Positions 54,721 through 63,385 of a DNA stretch of 64,000 nt are shown piece after piece. How positions within the stretch are numbered: position 1 is the first letter of the stretch; every line of letters begins with the position of its first letter. The translations under genes were made by a program, and so were the position numbers. The notes under the pieces are model-generated. The model was not told the DNA's origin. It did not search any database and was given only the letters and a program-made list of their open reading frames with translations. Source of the DNA: Actinomadura cremea (GTDB lineage: Bacteria; Actinomycetota; Actinomycetes; Streptosporangiales; Streptosporangiaceae); the NCBI RefSeq assembly GCF_014648495.1, contig NZ_BMRF01000001.1, positions 620,001-684,000 on the forward strand, in the 5' to 3' direction.

Positions 54721-55324
54721 GAGAGGCTCCCGGTGTCGGCGGTGTGCTCGGTGTCATCGGTGTCATCGGTGTCGTGCTTATCGGCGGTGAGGGTCGCCGC
54801 GAGCTTGTCCAGGCACTGGCCGAAGCCGATCTCGATGCCCGCGATGAAGTCGGCGGAGTCGACGGTGCTGCCGCTGATCCGCCAGTGGGCGTCGAGTTCG
54901 GTGCCGGTGCCGGTGGCCCGGAGACCCAGGTCGACGTGCGCGGTGAAGGCGGTTTCGCCGTCGGGAAGCACGGGGGAGAGCCGGTAGGCGATGCGCTCAC
55001 CGGGCCGCAGGACGTCGACGACTCCTTCCGCGCGTCCGGCGACCGGGTCGGAGGCGCCGGTGTCCTCGGCGTCGCGGTACTCGTGGACGATCCGCCCGCC
55101 CGGCCGCGCCTCGAAGACGAGTTCGGAGACGCGCAGTTCGTCCGGTGTCCACCAGTGGGCGAGCAGTGCGGGATCGGTCAGGTGGCGCCAGACCAGCTCG
55201 GGACGCCCCGTCAGCGCCCGCTGGAACCTGAACGAGCGGCCGTCGGCCCACCCCGGCTCCCCGGCGGCGCGCCGTTCGGTGTCGAGGCTGGCCCCGTAGC
55301 GGTCGAAGGTCTCGCGCGGGCCAT
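54708..55324 (-). pseudogene. SRPBCC/AHSA1-domain protein, apparently frameshifted at its 5' end
   Basis: The minus-strand frame ending at 54708 reads FRFQRALTGRPELVWRHLTD, then PALLAHWWTPDELRVSELVF, GGRIVHEYRDAEDTGAS and IAYRLSPVLPDGETAFTAHV. This is a clear SRPBCC fold of about 190 residues. The frame stays open for more than 180 codons upstream, but I find no ATG, GTG or TTG in it above the internal GTG at 54971. An ATG at 55324 would join it perfectly (Met-Ala-Arg-Glu-Thr-Phe) if two bases of the CGCGCG tract at 55312-55317 were removed. The C-terminus ends with an Asp/Thr repeat. It is either a slippage mutation or a sequencing error. Confidence 0.7.
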
Positions 55325-55500
55325 CGATCTGGTCGGCGGAGTCGGCGAGCCGGTTGGCCGGGTCGTCGTCGGCCTCGTACGGACGGGTGCCGGTGCTGGA
55401 GCCCGATGGCGCATCACCGCGCCGCGCGCCTGCCCGAGTGCTCGCGCGCCTGACCGTGCGCTCGCGCGCTCCCAGGCGCCGGCGCGTTGGCTGGTTCGGG

Positions 55501-56709
55501 TCAGCCGGACGATTCGCAGAGGGACCGGTCGACGAGTCGTGCGGCGGCGGCGTCCTTCGCCACCTCGGTGTTCTCGTCGAGGGTTTCCGTGGAGATCGCC
55601 ACGACGACGCTGCGGCGGCCGTCCGGCGTGACGCCGAGGCGGTTGGAGACCCCGAGCGAGTCGCCGCCGTGGTTCCAGTAGCCTCCGCCGCAGCTCAGCG
55701 GGCTCCACTCCAGGCCGAGGCCGTATCGCTCGTTCCCCTCGGTGCTTCCGGGCTCCCGCCGCGGAACGGTCTTCGTCATCTCGGCCAGCTGGTCGGGTGG
55801 CAGCAGCCGCCCGCCCATGAGGGCGCGGAAGAAGCGGCCCACGTCGCGCGTGGTGCCGACCAGGCCGCCGTCGGCGTACCTGTCGGCCGTCAGGGTGACG
55901 TCGTACAGGCGGTCGTCGTCGAGGAAGCGCTGGTAGGCCGTCGCGTGCGGGGAGGGGAAGCCGCGCGGGTCGGGCGGGACCGCGGTGTCGCCGAGCTTCA
56001 GCGGCCGGGTGATCCGTGCGCGCACCTCCTGCTCCCACGTGCGTCCGGTCACCCGCTGAACGATCATGCCCGCGAGGATGTAGTTGGTGTTGGAGTACGA
56101 CCAGCGCTGCTCGTCGGGGCCCTCGGGCACCCAGTTCGGACGGTGCCGCATGGCCATCGCCACCAGTTCCTCGGGCCGGTGCGTCCGGAAACGCTCCCGG
56201 ACGAAGCCCCGGTATCCCTCCGCGAGGGACGCCTTGTACATCGGCATGTCGAGGATGTACTCGTGCAGCCCGCTGTTGTGCCGGAGCAACTGGCGGACCG
56301 TGATCTTTCGCCCGTCGTTGCCGTTGCCCGCGACCACCCCGGGGAGCCAGCGTTCCACCGGGTCTTCCAGGGAGAGTTCGCCTTCGGCCACCAGTTGCAG
56401 GAGCACCACGGCGACGTAGGTCTTGGTGGTGCTCCCGATCCGGTAGTGCGCGTTGCGCGGCACCGGGCGCCCGGTGGCCAGATCGGCCACCCCGGACCGG
56501 ACGGTACGCGTGGTGCGGCCGTCGGTCGCCTCCGCCCAGGCGCCCGTGACCCCGTGCTTCCGGAGCGCGTCGAGATCGGCCTGCAGGCGGGAGCGGTCGG
56601 GCGCCGCCTCCGCGCGACCGGGCGCGCCCGCCAGCGCGCAGACGGCGACCAGGCCCGCCATCATCGCCGTCGACCGGGTGCGCCGCCCGCCGGCCCGTCT
56701 TGCGTTCAC
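55501..56709 (-). CDS. Secreted serine hydrolase (beta-lactamase class C/DD-carboxypeptidase-like)
   Basis: A 402-residue exported protein. Residues 1-36 are a signal peptide with a basic start (MMAGLVAVCALAGAPGRAEA). The penicillin-binding fold motifs are present: Ser93-x-x-Lys96 in YRIGSTTKTYVAV, Tyr205-Ser-Asn in RWSYSNTNYILAG, and a third-motif His-Gly-Gly in WNHGGDSLGVSN. Relatives are D-alanyl-D-alanine carboxypeptidases of the R61 type, esterases and class C beta-lactamases; which one cannot be decided. The GTG at 56709 has AGGGGG upstream. It is divergent from an MFS exporter across 273 bp of lower-GC sequence. Confidence 0.9.
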   Translation of the reverse strand: MNARRAGGRRTRSTAMMAGLVAVCALAGAPGRAEAAPDRSRLQADLDALRKHGVTGAWAEATDGRTTRTVRSGVADLATGRPVPRNAHYRIGSTTKTYVAVVLLQLVAEGELSLEDPVERWLPGVVAGNGNDGRKITVRQLLRHNSGLHEYILDMPMYKASLAEGYRGFVRERFRTHRPEELVAMAMRHRPNWVPEGPDEQRWSYSNTNYILAGMIVQRVTGRTWEQEVRARITRPLKLGDTAVPPDPRGFPSPHATAYQRFLDDDRLYDVTLTADRYADGGLVGTTRDVGRFFRALMGGRLLPPDQLAEMTKTVPRREPGSTEGNERYGLGLEWSPLSCGGGYWNHGGDSLGVSNRLGVTPDGRRSVVVAISTETLDENTEVAKDAAAARLVDRSLCESSG

Positions 56710-56982
56710 GATTCCCCCTGAAGTCTGGACTGCTGACCACGCTAAGCAGGTCAGGGCCGCAATTCATTAGGGCTCGCTTTACTCCTTGAGGTATGGCCGG
56801 CCATGCCTCGGGCCCTGTGGCGGTACCGTCCGGGTCGAGTTCAACGACGTCCGGCCGTGATCGAACTTCGCACCTTTTCCGAGCACGTGATCGGGCGCTG
56901 GAGCTTTCGCGTAGGTGTGTACGTTGATCACGAGACTGCACGGGGCAAGGCACGTGCATCACGGACGGGAGCAGCGGATCGT

Positions 56983-58224
56983 ATGGTCGCGGCGCAACCG
57001 GCTCGGTGGCGTGGGCTGGCGGTGCTCGCGGCCCTGATGCTGGCGGCGTTCACCTTCAACACCGCCGAGAACCTGCCGATCGGGCTTCTGGAGCTCATCT
57101 CCGAGGGCTTGCGGGTGTCCCTGTCGGCGGTCGGCCTGCTCGTCACCGGGTACGGCGTGACGGTCGCGGCGGTATCTCTGCCGCTCGCTCACGCCACACG
57201 CGCGATGCCGCGGCGTTATGTGCTGACAGCACTGCTGGTCGCGCTCGTGGTGTCCAGCCTGATTTCGGCGTTGGCGACCTCGTACTGGATGCTGCTGGCG
57301 GCGCGTTTGCTGACCGCGCTCGCCCAGGCGCTGTTCTGGGCGGTGATGGGGCCGGTCGCGGTGGGGATGTTCCGGCCCGAAGTCCGCGGGCGTGTGATCG
57401 GGGCGCTGTCGGTGGCCGGTTCGCTCGCCCTGGTGCTCGGGGTGCCCGCCGGAACCTGGCTGGGGCAGCAGAGCGACTGGCGGGTGCCGCTGGCGGTGCT
57501 GGCGGGCCTCGGCGGCGTCAGCCTGGTGACGATCGCGCTGCTGCTCCCGTCCTCGCGTCCCGAGGAGGGACACAGCGCCTTCGGAACCAGCCCTGACGCC
57601 CGCCGGTTCGGCATTGTGCTGGTGACCACGGCCCTGTCGGTCACAGGAGCGTTCGCCGGTTACACCTACATCGTGCGGTTCCTGGGCGAGGTGAGCGGAT
57701 TCCCCTCGGATACCGTCAGCGCGCTGCTGGCGGTCTCGGGTGTCGCGGGTGTGGTCGGGGTCAGTATCACCGGGGCGGTGGTGGACCGCTACCCGTACGG
57801 GACGCTGGCAGGCGCGGTGACCGTTCAGGCGGTCGGGCTGCTCGGTCTGTACGCGGCCGGTGCCGCGCCGGTGGCGGCGGTGGCGTTCCTGGCGCTGCTG
57901 GGCGGTTCGCTCGGGCCGGTGTTCATGGCCACCCAGAACGAGATGCTGCGCTGCGCACCGGGCCGTACGGAGCTCGCCTTGGCCGCCAACTCCGCCGCCT
58001 ACAACGCCGGGATCGCCGGCGGCGCCGCGCTCGGGGGGCTGGCCCTGCCGCTCACCGGCATCCGTGGAACGTTCCTGGTGGGGGGGCTCGTGACCGGCGC
58101 CGCCTGCGCGGTACTGCTCGGCGCGCGGATGCCGCCGCCTTCAGCGAAGCGGGCAGCATCCGCACAAGCCGGTCCGGGCGCGCCCGCGCGGGACGATCTC
58201 ACCGAACGCGGCTGCCCGAGCTGA
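56983..58224 (+). CDS. MFS transporter (DHA1-like exporter)
   Basis: A 413-residue transporter with about 12 spans: LAVLAALMLAAFTFNTAENL, VSLSAVGLLVTGYGVTVAAV, MLLAARLLTALAQALFWAVM and AGYTYIVRFLGEVSGFPSDT. It resembles arabinose/chloramphenicol-type exporters, with ALSVAGSLALVLGVPAGTWL as the antiporter-like motif. I chose the ATG at 56983, where the first span is close; an open frame reaches back to 56803, but its extra 60 residues are hydrophilic and not family-like. The 273-bp gap to the divergent serine hydrolase should hold both promoters. A terminator overlaps its stop. Confidence 0.9.
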   Translation: MVAAQPARWRGLAVLAALMLAAFTFNTAENLPIGLLELISEGLRVSLSAVGLLVTGYGVTVAAVSLPLAHATRAMPRRYVLTALLVALVVSSLISALATSYWMLLAARLLTALAQALFWAVMGPVAVGMFRPEVRGRVIGALSVAGSLALVLGVPAGTWLGQQSDWRVPLAVLAGLGGVSLVTIALLLPSSRPEEGHSAFGTSPDARRFGIVLVTTALSVTGAFAGYTYIVRFLGEVSGFPSDTVSALLAVSGVAGVVGVSITGAVVDRYPYGTLAGAVTVQAVGLLGLYAAGAAPVAAVAFLALLGGSLGPVFMATQNEMLRCAPGRTELALAANSAAYNAGIAGGAALGGLALPLTGIRGTFLVGGLVTGAACAVLLGARMPPPSAKRAASAQAGPGAPARDDLTERGCPS

Positions 58225-58253
58225 GCTTGCCGCGGACCGTGCGGCAAGCTCAG
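58221..58253. terminator. Perfect stem-loop at the MFS stop codon
   Basis: 13-bp arms CTGAGCTTGCCGC (58221-58233) and GCGGCAAGCTCAG (58241-58253) with a 7-nt loop. It begins at the TGA of the MFS gene and faces the converging small gene at 58338, so it can serve both strands. Confidence 0.75.
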
Positions 58254-58337
58254 CGCGCCGATCGGGGGCCACCGGCCGCCCGAGCCCCGTCGGCCGGGCA
58301 CCCGCATGGCCTGGCGGCCGGTGGTCACCGCAGGCGG

Positions 58338-58600
58338 TCACTTCGGCTGCTCGTCCGTCCATTCGGCGACCGCGAACAGCCGGTAGCCGTCCAGTCCGCC
58401 GGGCTCGTGGAACCGGTCGGGCATGTCCCCGGCGTCCGGGCTGCGCGGCTTCCCGTCGTCGGGCCCTCCAGGTCCAGCAGGACGTTCCGCAGCGCCTCGG
58501 CATCGCCGGTCAGGTCGGCCACCCCCTTCGCCGTCAGCCCGGACTCGTCCTCGTACGGGCTCGGCGGGAACGGCATCGGCGTGTCCGCCGACCCCGTCAT
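58338..58600 (-). pseudogene. Small hypothetical gene interrupted by a frameshift
   Basis: From the ATG at 58600 the minus strand reads MTGSADTPMPFPPSPYEDES, then GLTAKGVADLTGDAEALRNV and LLDLE. At about 58468 the sensible frame shifts by one: it continues PDDGKPRSPDAGDMPDRFHE, then LDGYRLFAVAEWTDEQPK and the stop at 58338-58340. The total length (263 nt) is not a multiple of three. Each half has strong G/C third positions only in its own frame. The restored product would be about 88 residues, family unknown. A lost base in the GGGCCC run, real or technical, explains it. Confidence 0.6.
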
Positions 58601-58701
58601 GGAAATGAAGGCGGGCGTGCTCCCATCTGGGATGATCAGGGGATCGTTACGGGGCGGCCGGCCATTCGGCCGCCTCTGAACTTTCGGACGGAGTGGATGC
58701 G

Positions 58702-59283
58702 ATGGCATTCACCGACCCGCCGGCCACGGCCGCGTGGCGGCATCGCGATGCCCGCACCGGTTTCGAGGTCGTCCAGGTGGGTCGCCTGGGGGACGGGTGG
58801 AGGCTGCGCGGCACCACCACCGCGGTGGAGCAAGGACGGGCGTGGGCCGTCGGCTACGCGATCGACGTGGACGAGCGCTGGCGCACGCGCCGGGCCCGCG
58901 TCTCGCACCTGCTGGACGAGAGCTCCGCCGCGGTGACCGTCGAGCAGCCGGAGCCGGGACGATGGCTGGTCGACGGCCGGCGCGTCGACGCTCTCGACGG
59001 CTGCCTCGACGTCGACCTGGAGTCGTCCGCGATGACGAACGCGCTGCCCGTCCACCGGCTGCGCCTGGCCGCCGGGGACGCCGCGGACGTCCCGGCGGTC
59101 TATGTCCGCGCGGACGACCTCACCGTCCACCGTCTGGAGCAGGGTTACGAGCGGCTGGCAGACGCCGAAGGGCATCGGCGCTACGCCTACACGGCACCGG
59201 CGTTCGACTTCACGGCCTGTCTGGTCTACGACGCGTCCGGCTTCGTGCTGGAGTACCCGGGCCTGGCCGTCCGCCACGCCTAG
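58702..59283 (+). CDS. Putative glycolipid-binding family protein
   Basis: A 193-residue cytosolic protein. Segments AWRHRDARTGFEVVQVGRLG, WAVGYAIDVDERWRTRRARV, GRWLVDGRRVDALDGCLDVD and LESSAMTNALPVHRL match the putative glycolipid-binding family (PF06475 type), a beta-barrel of unknown cellular role. The C-terminal YAYTAPAFDFTACLVYDASG is also typical. GGAG lies about 9 nt before the ATG at 58702; a GTG at 58693 is possible. It is a single gene converging on a TetR gene. Confidence 0.8.
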   Translation: MAFTDPPATAAWRHRDARTGFEVVQVGRLGDGWRLRGTTTAVEQGRAWAVGYAIDVDERWRTRRARVSHLLDESSAAVTVEQPEPGRWLVDGRRVDALDGCLDVDLESSAMTNALPVHRLRLAAGDAADVPAVYVRADDLTVHRLEQGYERLADAEGHRRYAYTAPAFDFTACLVYDASGFVLEYPGLAVRHA

Positions 59284-59319
59284 TCCCCCACGGGCGCGGC
59301 ACGGCCCCGCCGGTCGGGT

Positions 59320-59913
59320 TCAGGCGGTCCAGGTGTCGGCCAGGGCCGCCAGCTCGTCGACGGCGGCCTCGACGCGCGCCGTGTCACCGGTGGTGAGGTA
59401 GTCGATCTGGAGTCCCGCGTACGCGGCGTTGAGCAGCGTCGCGTTGCGGAGGGCGACGCCGTCGGGGACGCCGTGGGCGCGCAGGACGTCCGCGACGTAC
59501 CCGGCCCGGTCACCCAGCATCTTCGGGACGTAGGGGCCGGTGAGGCGGCCCGCGGCCGACAGGCCCTCGATCTCGTGCAGGAGCCGGACCATGGGCAGGT
59601 CCTCGGCGAGGTGCCACGCCCAGGACGCGCGGACGACGGCGCCGAGGCCGTCGCCGTCCGGTGGAGCCGGGAGCGCTTCGAGCCTGCCCTTCTGGCGCCG
59701 GTCCAGGTGCTCCAGCACCGCGCTGATCAGCTCGTCCTTGGTGGCGAAGTGGTGCGTGAGGACGTACGTGCTGTGGCCGAGCGCCTTGGCGAGCGGGCGC
59801 ATCGACAGGTGGGCGATGCCGTGTTCGGCGAGGTAGTCGACGATCGCGTCGAGCAGCTGGATACGGCGCTGCGGGTCTCGGGGTCGGGCCACGAGGGTCG
59901 ACCCTATTTCCAT
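59320..59913 (-). CDS. TetR-family transcriptional regulator
   Basis: A 197-residue TetR protein with the helix-turn-helix at about 18-65: DAIVDYLAEHGIAHLSMRPL, then ALGHSTYVLTHHFATKDELI. The C-terminal domain is of a common actinobacterial TetR type (LPMVRLLHEIEGLSAAGRLT). The ATG at 59913 lies inside the first operator copy and has no Shine-Dalgarno; a GTG at 59892 is an alternative start. It is divergent from the MFS-hydrolase operon and is presumably its repressor. Confidence 0.9.
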   Translation of the reverse strand: MEIGSTLVARPRDPQRRIQLLDAIVDYLAEHGIAHLSMRPLAKALGHSTYVLTHHFATKDELISAVLEHLDRRQKGRLEALPAPPDGDGLGAVVRASWAWHLAEDLPMVRLLHEIEGLSAAGRLTGPYVPKMLGDRAGYVADVLRAHGVPDGVALRNATLLNAAYAGLQIDYLTTGDTARVEAAVDELAALADTWTA

Positions 59914-59951
59914 GACGATCGTTTTGCCAACTTCACATGACGATCGTTATG
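59911..59951. promoter_or_regulatory. Directly repeated TetR operator
   Basis: Two copies, CATGACGATCGTTTTG (59911-59926) and CATGACGATCGTTATG (59936-59951), each centred on the 8-bp palindrome ACGATCGT and spaced 25 bp apart. They fill the 69-bp gap between the divergent TetR and MFS genes. The first overlaps the TetR start codon, so binding would block its own expression. Confidence 0.75.
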
Positions 59952-59982
59952 TTGGCGGCTTCCCGACCCGGAGGCCGTCCCC

Positions 59983-61356
59983 ATGAACCCGCCCGACGCG
60001 GGGCACCCTCGCCGGCTGCCCGTCCTGGGCGCGCTGTGCGCCGCGCTGCTGGTCATGAGCATGAGCGTCATGGCGGTGACCGTCGCGCTGCCGTCCATCG
60101 CCGTCGACCTGCGGGCCACCGGCGCGCAGCTGCAGTGGATCACCGAGGCGACGGTCCTCGCGCTGGCCTCGTCGCTCGTCGCCGCGGGGGCGCTCGCCGA
60201 ACGCGCCGGCGAGCGGCGGACGCTGCTGGCCGGGATCGCCGTGTTCGCGCTGGCCGCGCTGCTCGCGGCGGCCGCGCGGACGCCCGGCGAGCTGATCGCC
60301 GCCCGCGCCCTGCAGGGGATCGGCAACGCGCTGATCACGCCGTCCGCACTGGCCATCGTGCGGCACGTGTTCCCGCGCGCCGAACTTCCGAAGGCCCTCG
60401 CGGCGTGGGGCGCGGCGGCGAGCGTCGGGGTGGTGGCCGGGCCGCTGTCGGGCGGGCTGCTCACGGAGCACTTCGGCTGGCGCGCGCTGTTCCTGGTGAA
60501 CGCGGCGGTCCTGCTGGCCGCCGGTGCGGCGGTCGTGGCCGTCGTGCCCGCCCACCCCGGACGCGCGACGCGGCTGGACGTTCCGGGCGTCGTGCTGGCC
60601 TGCGGGACGTTCGTCGCCGCGGTGCACACGCTGATCGAGGCTCCGCACAGGGCCGTCCCGGCAACGCTCGGGGAGGCCGCCGTCGCGGTCGCGCTGGGGG
60701 TCGCGTTCGCCGCGCGCCTGCGACGCGCCGCGTACCCGCTGCTCGACCCGGGCATGGTGACGCACCGCGCGTTCTGGCCCGCCGCGATCGCGGCTGGCGC
60801 CGGGTTCTTCGCCCTGATGGGCGTGCTGTTCCTGCTCACCCGGTACCTGCAGGTGGTGCGGGGCCACTCCCCGTCGGAGGCGGCCCTCCTGCTGCTTCCG
60901 GTCGCCGTGGCGCAGCTCGGCATGGCGTCGCCGGTGGCGAGGGCGATCGCCCGGCACGGGGTGCGGCGCACCGCCGCCGGCGGGCTCGCGGTCCTGGCGA
61001 TCGGGGCGGCGGGCATGTCGGCGGGGCTCCGCACCGGCGAAACGGCGGCCGTCGTGGCCGGGCTGGCCGTGCTCGCCGCGGGCAACGCCGCGACGGTCAA
61101 CGCGGCGAGCACGGCGATGCTGCGGGCGGCCCCGCCGGGACGGTCCGGCTCCGCCGCGGCCGTGAACGATACGGCGTTCAAACTCGGCGGCGCCCTCGGT
61201 GTGGCCGTCCTCGGCGGCCTGCCCGCGGCCGGAGCGTCCACCGGGGCCTTCACCGGCGCGTTCGTCCTGGCCACCGCAGGCACCGCGCTCGCGGCGCTCG
61301 TCCTGGCGGCGGCGACCTCGCGGCTGCTGCTCGAACGGAGAGAGGAAAGATCATGA
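59983..61356 (+). CDS. MFS transporter (DHA2/EmrB-QacA-like)
   Basis: A 457-residue exporter with about 13-14 spans: VLGALCAALLVMSMSVMAVT, VALPSIAVDLRATGAQLQWI, ARALQGIGNALITPSALAIV and GPLSGGLLTEHFGWRALFLV (the motif C and motif D region of DHA2 drug exporters). The preference for toxic amphiphiles is inferred from the family. It is the first gene of an operon with an alpha/beta-hydrolase (ATGA overlap) and is divergent from its TetR regulator. Confidence 0.92.
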   Translation: MNPPDAGHPRRLPVLGALCAALLVMSMSVMAVTVALPSIAVDLRATGAQLQWITEATVLALASSLVAAGALAERAGERRTLLAGIAVFALAALLAAAARTPGELIAARALQGIGNALITPSALAIVRHVFPRAELPKALAAWGAAASVGVVAGPLSGGLLTEHFGWRALFLVNAAVLLAAGAAVVAVVPAHPGRATRLDVPGVVLACGTFVAAVHTLIEAPHRAVPATLGEAAVAVALGVAFAARLRRAAYPLLDPGMVTHRAFWPAAIAAGAGFFALMGVLFLLTRYLQVVRGHSPSEAALLLLPVAVAQLGMASPVARAIARHGVRRTAAGGLAVLAIGAAGMSAGLRTGETAAVVAGLAVLAAGNAATVNAASTAMLRAAPPGRSGSAAAVNDTAFKLGGALGVAVLGGLPAAGASTGAFTGAFVLATAGTALAALVLAAATSRLLLERREERS

Positions 61357-62147
61357 TCGAGAGGTTCGCGTCCGTCCGGGGCCTGCGGCTGGCCTGGCTG
61401 GACGGCGGTCCGGACGGGGCCGCGCCGGTCCTCGCGCTGCACGGGCACTTCGGGCGCGCCCGGTGCTTCGCGCCGCTCGCCGCCGCGCTCGCGCCCGAGC
61501 ACCGGGTGATCGCGCTGGAGCAGCGCGGGCACGGCCACAGCGACCGGGGCGACGGCTACGGCCCGGACGAGTACGTGGCCGACGCCGCCGGGTTCCTGCG
61601 CGGGCTCGGGGCCGGGCCGGTGGTCGTCCTCGGGCACTCGATGGGCGGGGTCGTCGCGTTCCGGCTGGCCGCCCGCCATCCCGACCTGGTCCGCGCGCTG
61701 GTCGTCGAGGAGGGCGGCGCGTACAACCGGCCGCCCGAGGTGCCGCACCCCGTCCTGGACGTCCGCGGCTGGCCCCGCCGGGCCGCCACGCTGGACGGGC
61801 TGCGCCGGGGCATCGAGGCGCGGGGCGTCCCGGACGCCGGGTACTTCCTGGAGAGCGCGGTCGAACGTCCGGACGGCTGGGGCCTGCTGTTCGACCACGA
61901 CGACATGGTGGCCTCGCAGCGGGCCCTGGTCGGCGACTGGTGGGACGACTGGCTGGGGTCCGCGTGCCCCGCCCTGCTCGTGCACGGCCCGGAGAGCTTC
62001 GTGCTCCCGACGGCGATGGCCCGCGAGATGGCGGAACGCCGCCCGGGGACCGTCCTGCGCGAGCTCCCCGGCTGCGGCCACTGGGCGCACGACGACGACC
62101 CGGTGGCCTTCGCGGCGGCCGTCCGCGAGTTCCTGGCCGGGCTGTGA
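61353..62147 (+). CDS. Alpha/beta-fold hydrolase
   Basis: A 264-residue hydrolase. The oxyanion strand is PVLALHGHFGRARCFAPLAA, and VIALEQRGHGHSDRGDGYGP follows. The nucleophile Ser is in VVLGHSMGGVVAFRLAARHP; the acid is probably Asp or Glu near LVHGPESFVLP and the base His is in LPGCGHWAHDDDP. It resembles haloperoxidase or esterase-type enzymes. It is translationally coupled to the MFS exporter, so the pair may degrade and expel the same compound. Its stop is one base from the stop of the converging corA gene. Confidence 0.9.
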   Translation: MIERFASVRGLRLAWLDGGPDGAAPVLALHGHFGRARCFAPLAAALAPEHRVIALEQRGHGHSDRGDGYGPDEYVADAAGFLRGLGAGPVVVLGHSMGGVVAFRLAARHPDLVRALVVEEGGAYNRPPEVPHPVLDVRGWPRRAATLDGLRRGIEARGVPDAGYFLESAVERPDGWGLLFDHDDMVASQRALVGDWWDDWLGSACPALLVHGPESFVLPTAMAREMAERRPGTVLRELPGCGHWAHDDDPVAFAAAVREFLAGL

Positions 62148-62148
62148 C

Positions 62149-63231
62149 TCAGAGCCAGCCGTTGCGGCGGAAGCCCCGGTAGAGGGCCAGGCAGGACAGG
62201 GCGATGACGCCGACGATCATGGGGTAGCCGAAGCGCCACTGGGTCTCGGGCATGAAGTCGAAGTTCATCCCGTAGACGCCCGCGATGGCCGTGGGGACCA
62301 TGAAGATCGCGCCCCAGGCGGAGATCTTGCGCATGTCCTGGTTGTCGGCGACCGTCACCTGCGTCATGTGCGCCTGCAGGATGGGGTTGAGCAGCTCGTC
62401 GTACGACTCGACCTGCTCGCGGACGCGGGTGAGGTGGTCCTCGACGTCGCGCAGGTACTCCTTGATCTCGGCGGGGAAGGAGCGGCGCCCGGACAGGTTG
62501 CGCAGCGGGCCGGCGAGCGGGCCGACGGCCCGCTTCAGCTGGATGACCTCGCGCTTGAGCCGGTAGATGCGGCGCGACTCGTCGGTGCGCTCGGGCGAGA
62601 AGACGGCCTCCTCGACCTCGTCGATGTCCTCCTGGACGGCGTCGGCGACGTTCACGTACCCGTCGACGACGCGGTCGGCGACGGCGTGCAGGACGGCCGC
62701 GGGGCCCATCGCCAGGCGGGACGGGTCGCGCTCGAGGCGGCTGCGGACGGGGGCGAGCTCGCCGTGGGTGCCGTGCCGGACGGTGACGACGAAGTCGGGC
62801 CCGCAGAAGATCATGATCTCGCCGGTCTCGACGACCTCGGAGCCGTCCTCGCCCGGGACGTAGCCGACGGTCTTCATCACGACGAAGTGGACGTCGTCGT
62901 AGCGCTCCAGCTTCGGCCGCTGGTGGGCGTGGATGGCGTCCTCGACGGCGAGCGGGTGCAGGCCGAACACCTCGGCGAGGTCGGCGAGCTCGGTCGCGGA
63001 CGGCTCGTGCAGCCCGACCCACACGAACCCGGCGCTCTCGCCCTCGGGGGTGAGGCGGCCGTCGCGGATGAGGCGCACGGCGTCGCCGACGGTGTCGGTG
63101 CAGACGCGGTGGCCGTCGATGTAGGCGGCCCAGTCGATGACGGCGGAGCCCCGGGGCGGGCCCTGCGGGCCGACGGGACGGTTGCGCGGCTTGAACAGCG
63201 CGCGGGTGGGGCGGACTCGCGTCATGGCCAT
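62149..63231 (-). CDS. corA: CorA-family magnesium/cobalt transporter
   Basis: A 360-residue ion channel. The large cytoplasmic domain (about 1-295) includes GFVWVGLHEPSATELADLAE, EDAIHAHQRPKLERYDDVHF, then helices ending in the long stalk LTRVREQVESYDELLNPILQ. Two membrane spans follow: ISAWGAIFMVPTAIAGVYGM with the signature Gly-Met-Asn (YGMNFDF), and MIVGVIALSCLALYRGF. It ends with the basic tail FRRNGWL. The homopentamer passes Mg2+. ATGs at 63231 and 63225 both fit. A short proline-rich reading frame with a strong ribosome site lies upstream (63278-63385) and may regulate it. Confidence 0.96.
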   Translation of the reverse strand: MAMTRVRPTRALFKPRNRPVGPQGPPRGSAVIDWAAYIDGHRVCTDTVGDAVRLIRDGRLTPEGESAGFVWVGLHEPSATELADLAEVFGLHPLAVEDAIHAHQRPKLERYDDVHFVVMKTVGYVPGEDGSEVVETGEIMIFCGPDFVVTVRHGTHGELAPVRSRLERDPSRLAMGPAAVLHAVADRVVDGYVNVADAVQEDIDEVEEAVFSPERTDESRRIYRLKREVIQLKRAVGPLAGPLRNLSGRRSFPAEIKEYLRDVEDHLTRVREQVESYDELLNPILQAHMTQVTVADNQDMRKISAWGAIFMVPTAIAGVYGMNFDFMPETQWRFGYPMIVGVIALSCLALYRGFRRNGWL

Positions 63232-63277
63232 GGGGTGCTCCTAACCCGCCGGCCACGCGCGCATCGCGCGCTCGGCC

Positions 63278-63385
63278 CTAGAGGGAGCGCGCGGGGGCGG
63301 CCGGACGCCAGATGGAGGCGGACGGATGGACAGTCCACGGACTGTGAGGGTTCTCCGGCGAACTGCAAGTATCACCAGGACTCAT
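63278..63385 (-). CDS. Possible 35-residue leader peptide upstream of corA
   Basis: On the minus strand an ATG at 63385, with the very strong site AGAGGAGGTGG 5 nt upstream, opens a 35-codon frame ending at TAG 63278-63280, 46 bp before corA. The peptide begins MSPGDTCSSPENPHSPWTVH and contains seven Pro, a Cys and two Trp. A TTGACA (about 63425-63430) could be its -35. A small CAGTCC-AC-GGACTG hairpin (63331-63344) lies within it. Proline-rich leader peptides control Mg2+ transporter genes in enterobacteria (mgtL); a similar role here is inference. Confidence 0.45.
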   Translation of the reverse strand: MSPGDTCSSPENPHSPWTVHPSASIWRPAAPARSL

